A stretch of 64,000 nt of DNA, taken from assembly GCF_034350045.1 (NCBI RefSeq), contig NZ_CP133781.1, forward strand, positions 4,574,501 through 4,638,500, given 5' to 3'. How positions within the stretch are numbered: position 1 is the stretch's first letter; each line of letters begins with the position of its first letter. Below are positions 34,073-42,753 of the stretch, one piece after another. A model generated the notes under the pieces. That model was not told the origin of the DNA. It saw only the letters and a program-made list of their open reading frames with translations, and did not search any database. A program made the translations under genes and the position numbers. Source of the stretch: Pseudomonas sp. CCI4.2 (GTDB taxonomy: Bacteria; Pseudomonadota; Gammaproteobacteria; Pseudomonadales; Pseudomonadaceae).

Positions 34073-34294
34073 ATGCCACTGGAATTCGACAACACCCGTG
34101 AACACTGCTCCGCCGTCATCGAAAAGGTGCGCTATCAAAGCCCCATTATTGAGGTGGTGATCATCACAAATGACAGCACTCACATGTCTGAAGCTCACAT
34201 CGACGGCCAGAGTGTGTCCATCACCGAAGACGAGGCAGATTCATTGACGGTGTTAGGCGCGCTGGATAAACGGCACCACACCGTGGCGGAGTGA
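34073..34294 (+). CDS. Small conserved protein, possibly DUF3203
   Basis: A 73-residue protein starting MPLEFDNTREHCSAVIE at ATG 34073, with AAGGAG 8 nt upstream. The centre reads EVVIITNDSTHMSEAHIDGQ and the end has ITEDEADSLTVLGALDKR. This resembles the small Pseudomonas DUF3203 family from memory, with the beta-rich middle and the EADxLTVxGA ending. No catalytic motif is visible. It follows the Pro-rich gene on the same strand and may share its transcript. Confidence 0.7.
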   Translation: MPLEFDNTREHCSAVIEKVRYQSPIIEVVIITNDSTHMSEAHIDGQSVSITEDEADSLTVLGALDKRHHTVAE

Positions 34295-34560
34295 CGGGTT
34301 TCTCGCGATGCAAACACAGGACGTGTAAGAGCCGCCGCAGGCCGCGAAGCCCGGGCGGCTCGATGATTTCATTGACGCAGTCGAACGCATGCAGCCGCAG
34401 ATACTGTGGGAAATTCTATGTTTGAGGGCAACTCCCACAAAATTCCGGGAGTCTTAGGAAAGTAAACGCTGAACATTCCTCGCAGCCTTCGGCAGCTACG
34501 AAAAAATGTTTGCAACGCGACGTATGCGTTTGAGGGGTGCGCGTTGATCACTTTCCAGAC
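34295..34560. repeat. Region with two REP-like inverted repeats
   Basis: No gene is seen. GAGCCGCC (34329-34336) and GGCGGCTC (34354-34361) form one hairpin. TGTGGGA (34405-34411) and TCCCACA (34433-34439) form another. The TGTGGGA core is typical of Pseudomonas REP elements. Confidence 0.6.
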
Positions 34561-34563
34561 AGC

Positions 34564-34589
34564 AAAAAGCCCGGATAACCGGGCTTTTT
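34564..34589. terminator. Bidirectional intrinsic terminator
   Basis: AAAAAGCCCGG-ataa-CCGGGCTTTTT is a perfect 11-bp stem with A/T tracts on both sides. It ends the minus-strand small secreted-protein gene (29 bp past its stop) and can also stop transcripts from the left. Confidence 0.92.
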
Positions 34590-34617
34590 GGCTGACCCCT
34601 GTAGGGCTGTCAGTCAA

Positions 34618-34851
34618 TCAATAACGCTGATACTGCGAACCAAATTCTTTGCGGTTTTCTGCAACGATAACGTTGCCGTGCAGGTCGCTGCTCAGACGGT
34701 CAAAGGTCTTGGACGAAGTGTCAGCGACACGAACGTGGGTCACTTCGGCGCTAACCGGTTTGGCAACCGAAGCCGTGGTTTGAGGGCTGGCAAAGGCTGA
34801 ACTTGCAGCCAACACCGACAGGGCAAAGCCGAAAGCAAGGGTACGTTTCAT
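34618..34851 (-). CDS. Small secreted protein of unknown function
   Basis: A 77-residue protein with a clear signal peptide: MKRTLAFGFALSVLAASSAFA, with AxA cleavage before SPQTT. The mature part of about 55 residues is hydrophilic and ends in FGSQYQRY. The ATG follows GGAGC with 7-nt spacing, and a strong terminator follows the gene, so it is a monocistronic expressed gene. The family is not recognised with certainty; small periplasmic proteins of this kind are common and mostly uncharacterised in Pseudomonas. Confidence 0.78.
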   Translation of the reverse strand: MKRTLAFGFALSVLAASSAFASPQTTASVAKPVSAEVTHVRVADTSSKTFDRLSSDLHGNVIVAENRKEFGSQYQRY

Positions 34852-35297
34852 GGTTAAGCTCCAGTAGGTCGTTCAAGTAAAAGGCGGGTTCGAGTGGATG
34901 GCGCTACGTTACTGTCCGGCCCCTCAGATAAAAAACCACGAGCAGGCATATTGACTATTGGCGGCGTTGATCGGTAACGCAGTTCTTAGGATGTGAATCA
35001 GATCGGCCCTCTTCGCAGGCAAGCCTGCTCCCACAGAATCTGTGCTTGCCAAAGGGTCTGTGTCAGATACAGATCCTGTGGGACCCGGCTTGCCGACGAA
35101 AGCGGTGTTACAGGTTGACCGACTCGCGCCTCTCACCAAAAAGTTCGCCCCTGCCCGGATTCTCATGCTTTATCCCACTAAATTCCTAGGACAAATACTC
35201 CATCTGATCCGCTTTTTATTCAAATGGCTGAGTCTGTTATGCAAACAGTTGCGCGCCCATAGTTCAGCGGCCTGATCGAGGCTGATGAGTACCTACC
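34852..35297. other. Intergenic region upstream of ccoG
   Basis: About 446 bp holding the divergent promoters and one REP element (35011-35100). I looked for an Anr/FNR site (TTGAT-N4-ATCAA) before ccoG and did not find one. Confidence 0.5.
35011..35100. repeat. REP/BIME-type palindromic element
   Basis: The left arm CTTCGCAGGCAAGCCTGCTC continues with CCACAG, and the right arm CTGTGGGACCCGGCTTGCCG continues with ACGAA. The two are inverted copies around about 40 bp. It belongs to a different subclass from the element at 23767. Confidence 0.8.
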
Positions 35298-36710
35298 ATG
35301 AGCGAACGCATCCCCGTCCAGATCATTGAACTGGTTGAACCTTCCCGAGCGAAACTGAAGGCCACGTCCAGCGACACGCTGATCCATACCCGCAGTTTCA
35401 CTGGCCTGTTCCGTAATTTGCGCTTGAGCGGCGCTGGACTTTTATTCCTGCTGTTCTTTGGAACGGTATGGCTGGATTGGAGTGGCCGCCAAGCGGTGCT
35501 TTGGGATCTGGCCGACAGCAAGTTCCATATCTTTGGCGCGACGTTTTGGCCGCAGGATTTCATTCTGTTGTCTGCACTGCTAATCATCTGTGCGTTTGGT
35601 TTGTTCGCGATCACGGTTTTCGCCGGGCGCGTGTGGTGCGGTTATACCTGCCCACAAAGTTCCTGGACCTGGATCTTCATGTGGTGCGAAAAACTCACCG
35701 AAGGCGAGCGCAATCAGCGGATCAAGCTGCAAGCCGCGCCGTGGGGCGTGAACAAACTGCTAAGACGGTCCGCCAAACACAGCTTATGGCTAGCGATCAG
35801 CGTCTTGACCGGCTTGACCTTCGTCGGTTACTTCACGCCGATTCGGCCGCTGGCCATGGACATGCTGACGTTGCAATTGAGCGGCGTCAGCTTGTTCTGG
35901 GTGCTGTTCTTCGCGGCGGCAACGTACATCAATGCCGGCTGGCTGCGGGAAGCGGTGTGCATGCACATGTGCCCGTATGCCCGTTTTCAAAGCGTGATGT
36001 TCGACAAAGACACCCTCACCGTTTCTTACGACGCTGCACGGGGAGAAAATCGCGGCCCACGCAAACGTGACGTCGAGCCGGCCTCAGTGGGCCTGGGTGA
36101 CTGCATCGATTGCCAGGTGTGCGTGCAGGTCTGCCCCACCGGCATCGACATTCGCGACGGTTTGCAGATGGAATGCATCGGCTGTGCCGCGTGCATCGAC
36201 GCCTGCGACTCGATCATGGACAAAATGGGCTATGAACGCGGCTTGGTCAGTTACACCTCCGAACGCACGCTGCAAGGCGGTCATACCCACCTGCTCCGAC
36301 CCCGCTTGATCGGCTACTGCGCGGTGTTGGTGTTAATGATCGGTGCGCTGGTGCTGTCGCTGGTCGAGCGGCCGATGGTCTCGCTGGATGTCAGCAAAGA
36401 CCGAGGGATGTTCCGTGAAAACAGCCAAGGTCAGATCGAAAACATCTACAGCCTGAAAATCATCAACAAAACTCAGCAGCCACAGCAGTATCATCTGGCG
36501 CTGGTCGAGGGTAAGGGCTTCGAGTATCACGGCAAAACCGAGGTCAGTCTTGCGGCGGGGGAAATCATCGACATTCCGGTGTCGGTAGCGATGATCGCGG
36601 ACCACCCGACCAGCAGTTCCCAGAGCATCAGTTTTGAGGTGGTAGACGACGCTGATTCCACGGTGCGCAGCCTGGCGCAAAGCCGTTTTGTTGCGCCGAT
36701 CAACCGGTGA
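35298..36710 (+). CDS. ccoG: Cytochrome c oxidase accessory protein CcoG (FixG/RdxA)
   Basis: A 470-residue inner-membrane iron-sulfur protein needed for assembly of cbb3-type oxidase, known as a copper(II) reductase in that pathway. TM segments occur at about 45-65, 87-107, 165-183, 205-225 and 338-358. The first Cys motif is WCGYTCPQ and another is CMHMCPY. A two-cluster ferredoxin region has CIDCQVCVQVCPTG and CIGCAACIDACD (about 270-305). A periplasmic beta-domain ends the protein. The length matches the family. The ccoNOPQ/ccoHIS genes are not in the window, so this may be a stand-alone paralogue. Confidence 0.96.
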   Translation: MSERIPVQIIELVEPSRAKLKATSSDTLIHTRSFTGLFRNLRLSGAGLLFLLFFGTVWLDWSGRQAVLWDLADSKFHIFGATFWPQDFILLSALLIICAFGLFAITVFAGRVWCGYTCPQSSWTWIFMWCEKLTEGERNQRIKLQAAPWGVNKLLRRSAKHSLWLAISVLTGLTFVGYFTPIRPLAMDMLTLQLSGVSLFWVLFFAAATYINAGWLREAVCMHMCPYARFQSVMFDKDTLTVSYDAARGENRGPRKRDVEPASVGLGDCIDCQVCVQVCPTGIDIRDGLQMECIGCAACIDACDSIMDKMGYERGLVSYTSERTLQGGHTHLLRPRLIGYCAVLVLMIGALVLSLVERPMVSLDVSKDRGMFRENSQGQIENIYSLKIINKTQQPQQYHLALVEGKGFEYHGKTEVSLAAGEIIDIPVSVAMIADHPTSSSQSISFEVVDDADSTVRSLAQSRFVAPINR

Positions 36711-36766
36711 TCACCCCAGAGCAGTCCGTGTACGATATTCCACCGATGGTCAGCCAGCGAGCACCG

Positions 36767-38176
36767 ATGAAACGCTATGAAAAGTTTGCCGAGGACATCG
36801 CTGAACTGATCCGCTCCGGGGTTCTCGGCCCTGGCGAGCGGGTGCCATCGGTGCGTTATGCCAGCCAGTCTTATGGTGTCAGTCCTTCTACGGTGTTCCA
36901 GGCTTATTATTTACTGGAGCGTCGCGGGTTGATCAGGGCGCGGCCTCGCTCCGGCTATTTCGTCACCAACAATGCGCCTCGGCAGTTTTCTGAACCGGTG
37001 ATTAGTCATCAGGTCAGCGAGTCCACCGAGGTGGATGTCAGCGAGTTGGTGTTCTCGGTGCTTGCTTCAATCAAAGACCCGCAAACGGTGCCGTTTGGTT
37101 CGGCGTTTCCAAGCCCCATGCTGTTTCCCTTGCAACGGTTGGCCCGTTCGCTGGCCAGCTCCGCCCGTGACATGGACCCGCGCTTGGTGGTCACCGACAT
37201 GTCGCCTGGCAACCCACAGCTACGGCGGCAAATCGCCCTGCGTTACATGGTCGGCGGTTTGATGCTGCCCATGGAAGAATTGATTATCACCAATGGCGCG
37301 CTGGAGGCGCTGAACTTGTGTCTACAAGCGGTGACCGAGCCCGGTGATCTGGTCGCCATCGAAGCCCCTGCCTTTTACGCCTGCTTGCAGGTGTTGGAGC
37401 GCCTCAAGCTCAAAGCGATTGAAATCCCGGTTCACCCCCGGGACGGTATCGACCTTGAGGTGCTGGCCCAGACCTTGGATCGCCACCCGATCAAAGCCTG
37501 TTGGTGCATGACCACGTTCCAGAACCCCATGGGCGCGACCATGCCCGAAGCCAGGAAGCGCCAGTTGGTGGAGTTGCTGCGTCAGCATCAGGTGCCACTG
37601 ATCGAAGACGACGTATATGCCGAGTTGTATTACAGCGCCCAAGCGCCCAAACCTGCCAAAGCGTTCGACACAGAAGGTTTGGTGATGCACTGCGGCTCCT
37701 TTGCCAAAAGCCTCGCACCCGGCTACAGAATTGGCTGGGTCGCCGCGGGACGCTATGCGCAAAAAGTCGAACGGCTCAAATTGATGACCTCGCTCTGCGC
37801 GTCGATGCCCGCCCAGGCCGCGATTGCCGACTACCTGCAACACGGCGGTTATGACCGCCATCTACGCAAACTGCGTTACGCATTGGAGGAACAACAAGCC
37901 GCCATGCTCAGCGCGATCGTCCGTTACTTCCCGGCACAAACCCGGGTCAGCCAGCCCGCAGGCGGCTACTTTCTGTGGCTGGAACTGCCCGAGCAAATGG
38001 ATTCGTTGAAGTTGTTTCAGATGGCCCTGGCCCAAGGCATCAGTATTGCGCCCGGGCCAATATTTTCACCGACCCAGCGCTTTCGTAACTGCATCCGGCT
38101 TAATTACGGCAGTCCCTGGAACGAGACAGCAGAGAAAGCCATGGAAACCCTGGGGCGAATTATTCGTTCGTTCTGA
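36767..38176 (+). CDS. MocR-type regulator (GntR domain fused to aminotransferase)
   Basis: A protein of about 469 residues. The N-terminal GntR winged helix (about 1-75) has GPGERVPSVRYASQSYGVSPSTVFQAY. The class-I aminotransferase-like domain (about 100-465) has ITNGALEALNLCL, IEDDVYAEL and CGSFAKSLAPGYRIGW, whose Lys should bind PLP. MocR proteins use PLP as an effector to control vitamin B6, GABA or other amino-acid genes. The chosen start MKRYEKFAEDI fits the family; the frame is open back to a GTG at 36707 that overlaps the ccoG stop. Its target is unknown. It may be co-transcribed with ccoG. Confidence 0.9.
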   Translation: MKRYEKFAEDIAELIRSGVLGPGERVPSVRYASQSYGVSPSTVFQAYYLLERRGLIRARPRSGYFVTNNAPRQFSEPVISHQVSESTEVDVSELVFSVLASIKDPQTVPFGSAFPSPMLFPLQRLARSLASSARDMDPRLVVTDMSPGNPQLRRQIALRYMVGGLMLPMEELIITNGALEALNLCLQAVTEPGDLVAIEAPAFYACLQVLERLKLKAIEIPVHPRDGIDLEVLAQTLDRHPIKACWCMTTFQNPMGATMPEARKRQLVELLRQHQVPLIEDDVYAELYYSAQAPKPAKAFDTEGLVMHCGSFAKSLAPGYRIGWVAAGRYAQKVERLKLMTSLCASMPAQAAIADYLQHGGYDRHLRKLRYALEEQQAAMLSAIVRYFPAQTRVSQPAGGYFLWLELPEQMDSLKLFQMALAQGISIAPGPIFSPTQRFRNCIRLNYGSPWNETAEKAMETLGRIIRSF

Positions 38177-38203
38177 GCGAAACGACGGCGAGGACGCAAA
38201 CGA

Positions 38204-38950
38204 TTATCTGCCGCCGCCCAAGTCGATAAATGTCCCGGTGGCGTAACTGGCTTTTTCCGACAGCAACCAGATGATCGCTTCGGCGACCTCTTCTGCGACG
38301 CCGCCACGGCCCATGGGAATGCCAGGTTCAAGCTTGCTGACCCGCTGCGGGTCGCCGCTCAGGGCATGGAAATCGGTATAGATGTAACCGGGGCGCACCG
38401 CGTTGACTCGAATGCCCTCGCCTGCCAATTCCCGCGACAGGCCGATAGTAAAGGTGTCGAGTGCGCCTTTGGACGCTGCGTAATCAACGTATTCCCCCGC
38501 CGAGCCCAACCGCGCGGCCACCGACGACACATTGACGATGCTCCCGCCTTTGCCGCCATGGCGCGGCGACATTCGCAGCACCGCGTGTTTGGCACACAGT
38601 ATCGGTCCCACCACGTTGGTTTTCATAATCCGCAATAAGCGCAATTCAGACATGTCCTCGACCCGGGACGCCTCAGCGACCGTCCCCGCGTTATTGACCA
38701 GCGCGGTGACCGGACCAAATTCGGCATCGATCCTAGCGAACAGGCTGACGATCTGGGCTTCATCACTGACGTCCGCTTGTATCGACATCACCTGCGCGCC
38801 AAGCTCGCGAACCTTTGCGCAAGTGCGCTTGGCGGCGACGTGGTCCGACCGATAATTAATGCAGACCCGATAACCTTCACCGGCGGCCAACAAGGCGGTG
38901 GCCGCGCCGATGCCACGGGAGCCACCGGTGATAAGAATGACTTTTTCCAT
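38204..38950 (-). CDS. Short-chain dehydrogenase/reductase
   Basis: A 248-residue classical SDR. The cofactor-binding motif is TGGSRGIG (about 8-15), NNAG stabilises the core, and catalytic residues are Ser in VNVSSVAARLG and the YVDYAASK motif (Tyr/Lys). Arg in the early loop (INYRSD) suggests NADP preference. The length is typical. The overall pattern resembles YgfF-like oxidoreductases; the substrate is unknown. It converges with the MocR gene, with only 27 bp between the stops. Confidence 0.93.
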   Translation of the reverse strand: MEKVILITGGSRGIGAATALLAAGEGYRVCINYRSDHVAAKRTCAKVRELGAQVMSIQADVSDEAQIVSLFARIDAEFGPVTALVNNAGTVAEASRVEDMSELRLLRIMKTNVVGPILCAKHAVLRMSPRHGGKGGSIVNVSSVAARLGSAGEYVDYAASKGALDTFTIGLSRELAGEGIRVNAVRPGYIYTDFHALSGDPQRVSKLEPGIPMGRGGVAEEVAEAIIWLLSEKASYATGTFIDLGGGR

Positions 38951-39018
38951 AAGTGAGTGCCTGATCGATGCCTGAAGACTGTCAGCCTAGCCCAGTTCAC
39001 TAAAAGAAATCACCCACC

Positions 39019-41124
39019 TTAACCCTCAGATATAACGCTCGCGTGCTCACCCGCTTGTACTTCAGCTGCATGGATATCCGCCATGAATTTCTCGGGAGGC
39101 AATGGGTGTCCCAAGAGAAAACCTTGAAGCGAATCGCAGCCTAGTCGGGTCAAAAAGCTCTGCTGGAGGTTGGTTTCAACCCCTTCGGCAACGATGCGCA
39201 GGCCAAGCGCCTGGCCGACGGCAACGATGGCCGAGACAATCGCCGCGTCATCGCTACCGTGCTCCAAATCGCGGACGAAGCCTCGGTCGATCTTGATTTC
39301 ATTGGCCGGTAAGCGCTTGAGGTACATCAGGCTGGAGTAGCCGGTGCCAAAGTCATAGATGGACAGGTCGACGCCCATTTCAGCCAACCGTTGCAGCACC
39401 TTCATGCTCGTATCGGCATCGCTCATGGCCGTGGTTTCGGTGATTTCCAGTGTCAGGCTGTTGGCGGGTAACTGGTGCAGTTCCAGCGCCGTGGCGACGC
39501 TACTGAGCAACCCGGCATGGCAGAACTGCAACGCCGAGAGATTGACCGCGATTCGCCAATGGTTATAGCCAAGCGCGTACCAGACGCGCATCTGCCGACA
39601 GGCTTCGTTAAGTACCCAATCGCCGATGGGGATTATCAACCCGGTCTTTTCCGCCAGGCCGATGAATTTGTCCGGCAGCAGCAAACCTTGCTGCGGATGG
39701 TGCCAGCGCAGCAGCGCTTCAGCCCCTATCGGCAAGCCCGTCACGGCATCGAATTTTGGTTGGTAATAGAGGCAAAACTGCTGTTCTTTAAGCCCAACAC
39801 GCAGGTCTTGCAGCAACTGCAATTGATTGCGCGCGTTGGTATTCATCGAGACGTCAAAGAAGCTGTAGCCGTTTTTTCCTGCCGCTTTGGCGTGGTACAT
39901 CGCGGCATCGGCGTTCATCAGCAATTGGTGCTGCGTCTCACCGCTCCCCGGATACAACGCAATGCCAATGCTCGCGGAAATTTGCACGGTGTTTTCGACG
40001 ACGATAAAGGGTTGACCAATCAACGCAACCTGGCGGGCAGCGAACGCCGTAACGTCGGCCAGTTCGCCTAGGTCAACCAGCAGCACGAACTCATCGCCAC
40101 CGATACGGGCCAAGGTATTTTGGCTGTTCAAGTTCTTGCGCAGCCGCAATGCGACTTGGCGCAACAGTTGGTCACCCAAGTAATGGCCGAACGCATCGTT
40201 GATCGGCTTGAAGCCATCCAGGTCCATAAACATCAGCGCGAAACTGCCGCCGTGTTTATCTGCCTTGCGCATGGCCTGTTCAACCCGCTCGGCCAGCAAC
40301 ACGCGGTTCGGCAGGCCGGTCAAGGTGTCGTGCAATGCCAGGTGCGTCAGCTCCAGGTTGGCAATGCTCAGGGAATCGGACAGGTCAGCAGTGCGCGCTT
40401 CCATCCGCGCATCAAGAATAGAGGTCAGCAAGGCGATGCCCAGCACCGCCAAGCTGGTGACCAGCACCAACATGTCCAGACCGTCGACGCGTAATCCGCT
40501 GCCGACTGAGCCACAGAAACTGCCGTCGGCAAACATCGCGGCGGCCATGCCGGTGTAGTGCATGCCAGCAATTGCTGCACCCATGAAAACTGAAGCCACG
40601 GCGCGGACCAGGCGCACATAAGGTTTTTCCTGACGCAGACGAAATGCAGTCCACAGCGCAGCAGCCGATGCACTGAAGGCTATCAGCAACGAAAGAGCAA
40701 CACGAATAGGGTCGTAGGCGATGCCCGGCTGCATGCGCAACGCGGCCATCCCGCAATAATGCATTCCGCTGATCCCGGCGCCCATGATCAACGCGCCGAA
40801 AAACAGCTGCAGCAAGGGTAGCTGCGGCTGACTGACTAGCCAGAGGGCGAACCCGGACGCGAGAATCGCAATCAGCAACGACAACAGGGTAATCGGTATG
40901 TCGTAACCCAATTCGATGGGCAAGCTAAAGGCAAGCATGCCGATGAAATGCATCGACCACACACCGACGCCCATGGCTAATGCCCCACCGCCCATCCACA
41001 GGTACGCAGTGCGCCCTTTTGCAGTGGCAATGCGTCCGGTCAAATCCAGCGCGGTATAAGAGGCCAAGATCGCCACGAATATGGAAATCAAGACCAGCGC
41101 TGGCGTGTAATTACCAATGAGCAT
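39019..41124 (-). CDS. MHYT-GGDEF-EAL cyclic-di-GMP protein (MucR-like)
   Basis: A 701-residue inner-membrane protein. The N-terminal MHYT sensor (about 1-240) has seven TM segments with MHFIG, MHYCG and MHYTG motifs, thought to bind a metal or sense O2/NO. The GGDEF domain (about 265-430) has an intact ARIGGDEFV. The EAL domain (about 440-690) has GAEALLRWHHP, but the DDFGTGYS loop reads YDFGTGYS, with Tyr590 (codon 39355-39357) in place of an Asp that normally holds metal. Phosphodiesterase activity may therefore be reduced, leaving diguanylate cyclase output. P. aeruginosa MucR has the same layout. Confidence 0.94.
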   Translation of the reverse strand: MLIGNYTPALVLISIFVAILASYTALDLTGRIATAKGRTAYLWMGGGALAMGVGVWSMHFIGMLAFSLPIELGYDIPITLLSLLIAILASGFALWLVSQPQLPLLQLFFGALIMGAGISGMHYCGMAALRMQPGIAYDPIRVALSLLIAFSASAAALWTAFRLRQEKPYVRLVRAVASVFMGAAIAGMHYTGMAAAMFADGSFCGSVGSGLRVDGLDMLVLVTSLAVLGIALLTSILDARMEARTADLSDSLSIANLELTHLALHDTLTGLPNRVLLAERVEQAMRKADKHGGSFALMFMDLDGFKPINDAFGHYLGDQLLRQVALRLRKNLNSQNTLARIGGDEFVLLVDLGELADVTAFAARQVALIGQPFIVVENTVQISASIGIALYPGSGETQHQLLMNADAAMYHAKAAGKNGYSFFDVSMNTNARNQLQLLQDLRVGLKEQQFCLYYQPKFDAVTGLPIGAEALLRWHHPQQGLLLPDKFIGLAEKTGLIIPIGDWVLNEACRQMRVWYALGYNHWRIAVNLSALQFCHAGLLSSVATALELHQLPANSLTLEITETTAMSDADTSMKVLQRLAEMGVDLSIYDFGTGYSSLMYLKRLPANEIKIDRGFVRDLEHGSDDAAIVSAIVAVGQALGLRIVAEGVETNLQQSFLTRLGCDSLQGFLLGHPLPPEKFMADIHAAEVQAGEHASVISEG

Positions 41125-41286
41125 ACGGCTTCTCGTGATCTAGGCGGACGACAGGTTTTTTGCCCAGAGAAAAGCTAAAGATTGTACGCACCTTGTACAA
41201 AAAGTCGCTGAATGTTTAGTGTTCTGAACCATCGACTTAAAAACATACGCCATTCGTAGGGGCTGTGTTCCTGGTCTCCCGAAGGG

Positions 41287-42753
41287 TTACTGGAGCGTCA
41301 ACCCGCTTTCAGCATTCCAGCCACCGCCCAACGCCGCAATCAATTGAACACTGGCGATGAGTCGGCTTTGCAGCAGGGTCAGCACGCTTCTTTCATTACT
41401 CAACGCCGTGGTTTGCACGGTTACCACGTCGAGGTAAGCGATTAGCCCGGCTTTGTACTGGTTGTTGGTCAAGCGCAGTGATTCACGCGCAGCGTCCAAC
41501 GCTTCAGCGCGCACCGCCGCCTCGTCTTGATAAACCTTGAGTTGAACCAGATAGTTCTCGACCTCTTGGAAACCGTTCAACACGGTCTGTCGGTATTGAG
41601 CCACGGTCTGATCGTAGACGGCCTCGGTGCGATCGACTTCAGCGGAGCGTTGTCCGCCATCAAATAACGTGGTCGCCAGTTGCGGCCCGACCGACCAGAA
41701 ACGGTTTGGCAAACTGATCCAGTTGGTGAAGGTGGAGCTGCTGTAACCGCCGTTCATGCTCAAGCTCAGATCAGGGTAGTAGGCGGCTTTTGCCACACCA
41801 ATGTCGGCGTTAGCGGCCATCACCGAGCGTTCCGCCGCTGCAATGTCCGGTCTGCGTTCAAGCAATTGCGAAGGAACTTCCAGAGGGATCTGCGGCAGCG
41901 CCGGAACCGTGGTGGTAGCGGCGAGGCTGAAATCGGCCGGGGCCTGGCCCATGAGTACTGCAATTGCATTCTCGAACTGCGCTCGCTGCCAAATCAGGTC
42001 GATCAAGTCGGCCTGGGTGCTTTTGAGTTGGGTCTGCGCCTGGGCCACCGCATCCTTTCCAGAGACACCGTGGCGGTATTGATTTTGGGTGGTGGTCAAC
42101 GAGCGCTGGTACGCCTCGACAGTGGCGTCAAGCAAACGCTTCTGTTCATCGATGACCCGCAACTGCAGGTAATTCTGCACCAGTTCCGATTGCAGGCTCA
42201 GGCGCATTGAGGCCAGGTCAGCGAGGCTGGCCTGAGCGCTGGCTTTATCCGCTTCCATCCCGCGACGTAATTTGCCCCAAATGTCGGCTTCCCAACTGAC
42301 GTTCAACTGAGCGTTGTAGGTGTCGCGGATACCGCTGCTCGAACTGCTCAGGCTCGAACTGCTACTGCCGGTGCCCTGGCTGGAGCGGTTCTTACTGGTG
42401 GTCAGGTCGAGTGTCGGAAAAAAGGCTCCTCGCGCGCTACGGATCAATGCCTGGGCTTGTCGATATTGGGCATCATATTGAGCGACGGTCTGGTTAGAGC
42501 TGTTGAGTTTTTCCACCAAGCCGTTGAGTTGCGCATCGCCATAGAGCTCCCACCATGCGCCCCGGACCAACGCGTCGTTAGGCGTTGCCTGACGCCAGCC
42601 CGCAGCTTGCTTGAACTGGGCCGGGGTAGTTACGGACGGTTTTTTATAGTCCGGCCCGACCGCGCAAGCGCTTAACAACAGCACGCACAGGCCGGTGCCC
42701 AGCCAACGCACGAGACGCTGAAAAACGGAAGGGAGGTGCAGGCGATCGGTCAT
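41287..42753 (-). CDS. opmB: Outer-membrane efflux lipoprotein (OprM/OpmB type)
   Basis: A 488-residue TolC-like lipoprotein of the NodT/OprM family, the outer-membrane channel of the efflux system. The lipobox is LLLSAC (Cys about 31 from the chosen start), followed by AVGPDYKKP, typical of the family. A Ser-rich stretch (about 130-145) interrupts the first helical half. Start ATG 42753 overlaps the pump gene stop by 4 bp; the open frame continues 14 codons upstream. It is the last gene of the muxABC-opmB operon. Confidence 0.93.
   Translation of the reverse strand: MTDRLHLPSVFQRLVRWLGTGLCVLLLSACAVGPDYKKPSVTTPAQFKQAAGWRQATPNDALVRGAWWELYGDAQLNGLVEKLNSSNQTVAQYDAQYRQAQALIRSARGAFFPTLDLTTSKNRSSQGTGSSSSSLSSSSSGIRDTYNAQLNVSWEADIWGKLRRGMEADKASAQASLADLASMRLSLQSELVQNYLQLRVIDEQKRLLDATVEAYQRSLTTTQNQYRHGVSGKDAVAQAQTQLKSTQADLIDLIWQRAQFENAIAVLMGQAPADFSLAATTTVPALPQIPLEVPSQLLERRPDIAAAERSVMAANADIGVAKAAYYPDLSLSMNGGYSSSTFTNWISLPNRFWSVGPQLATTLFDGGQRSAEVDRTEAVYDQTVAQYRQTVLNGFQEVENYLVQLKVYQDEAAVRAEALDAARESLRLTNNQYKAGLIAYLDVVTVQTTALSNERSVLTLLQSRLIASVQLIAALGGGWNAESGLTLQ

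Noticed and set aside
34852..35297. Anr/FNR site before ccoG
   Set aside because: No TTGAT-N4-ATCAA or close variant was found by eye, so no anaerobic control can be claimed.
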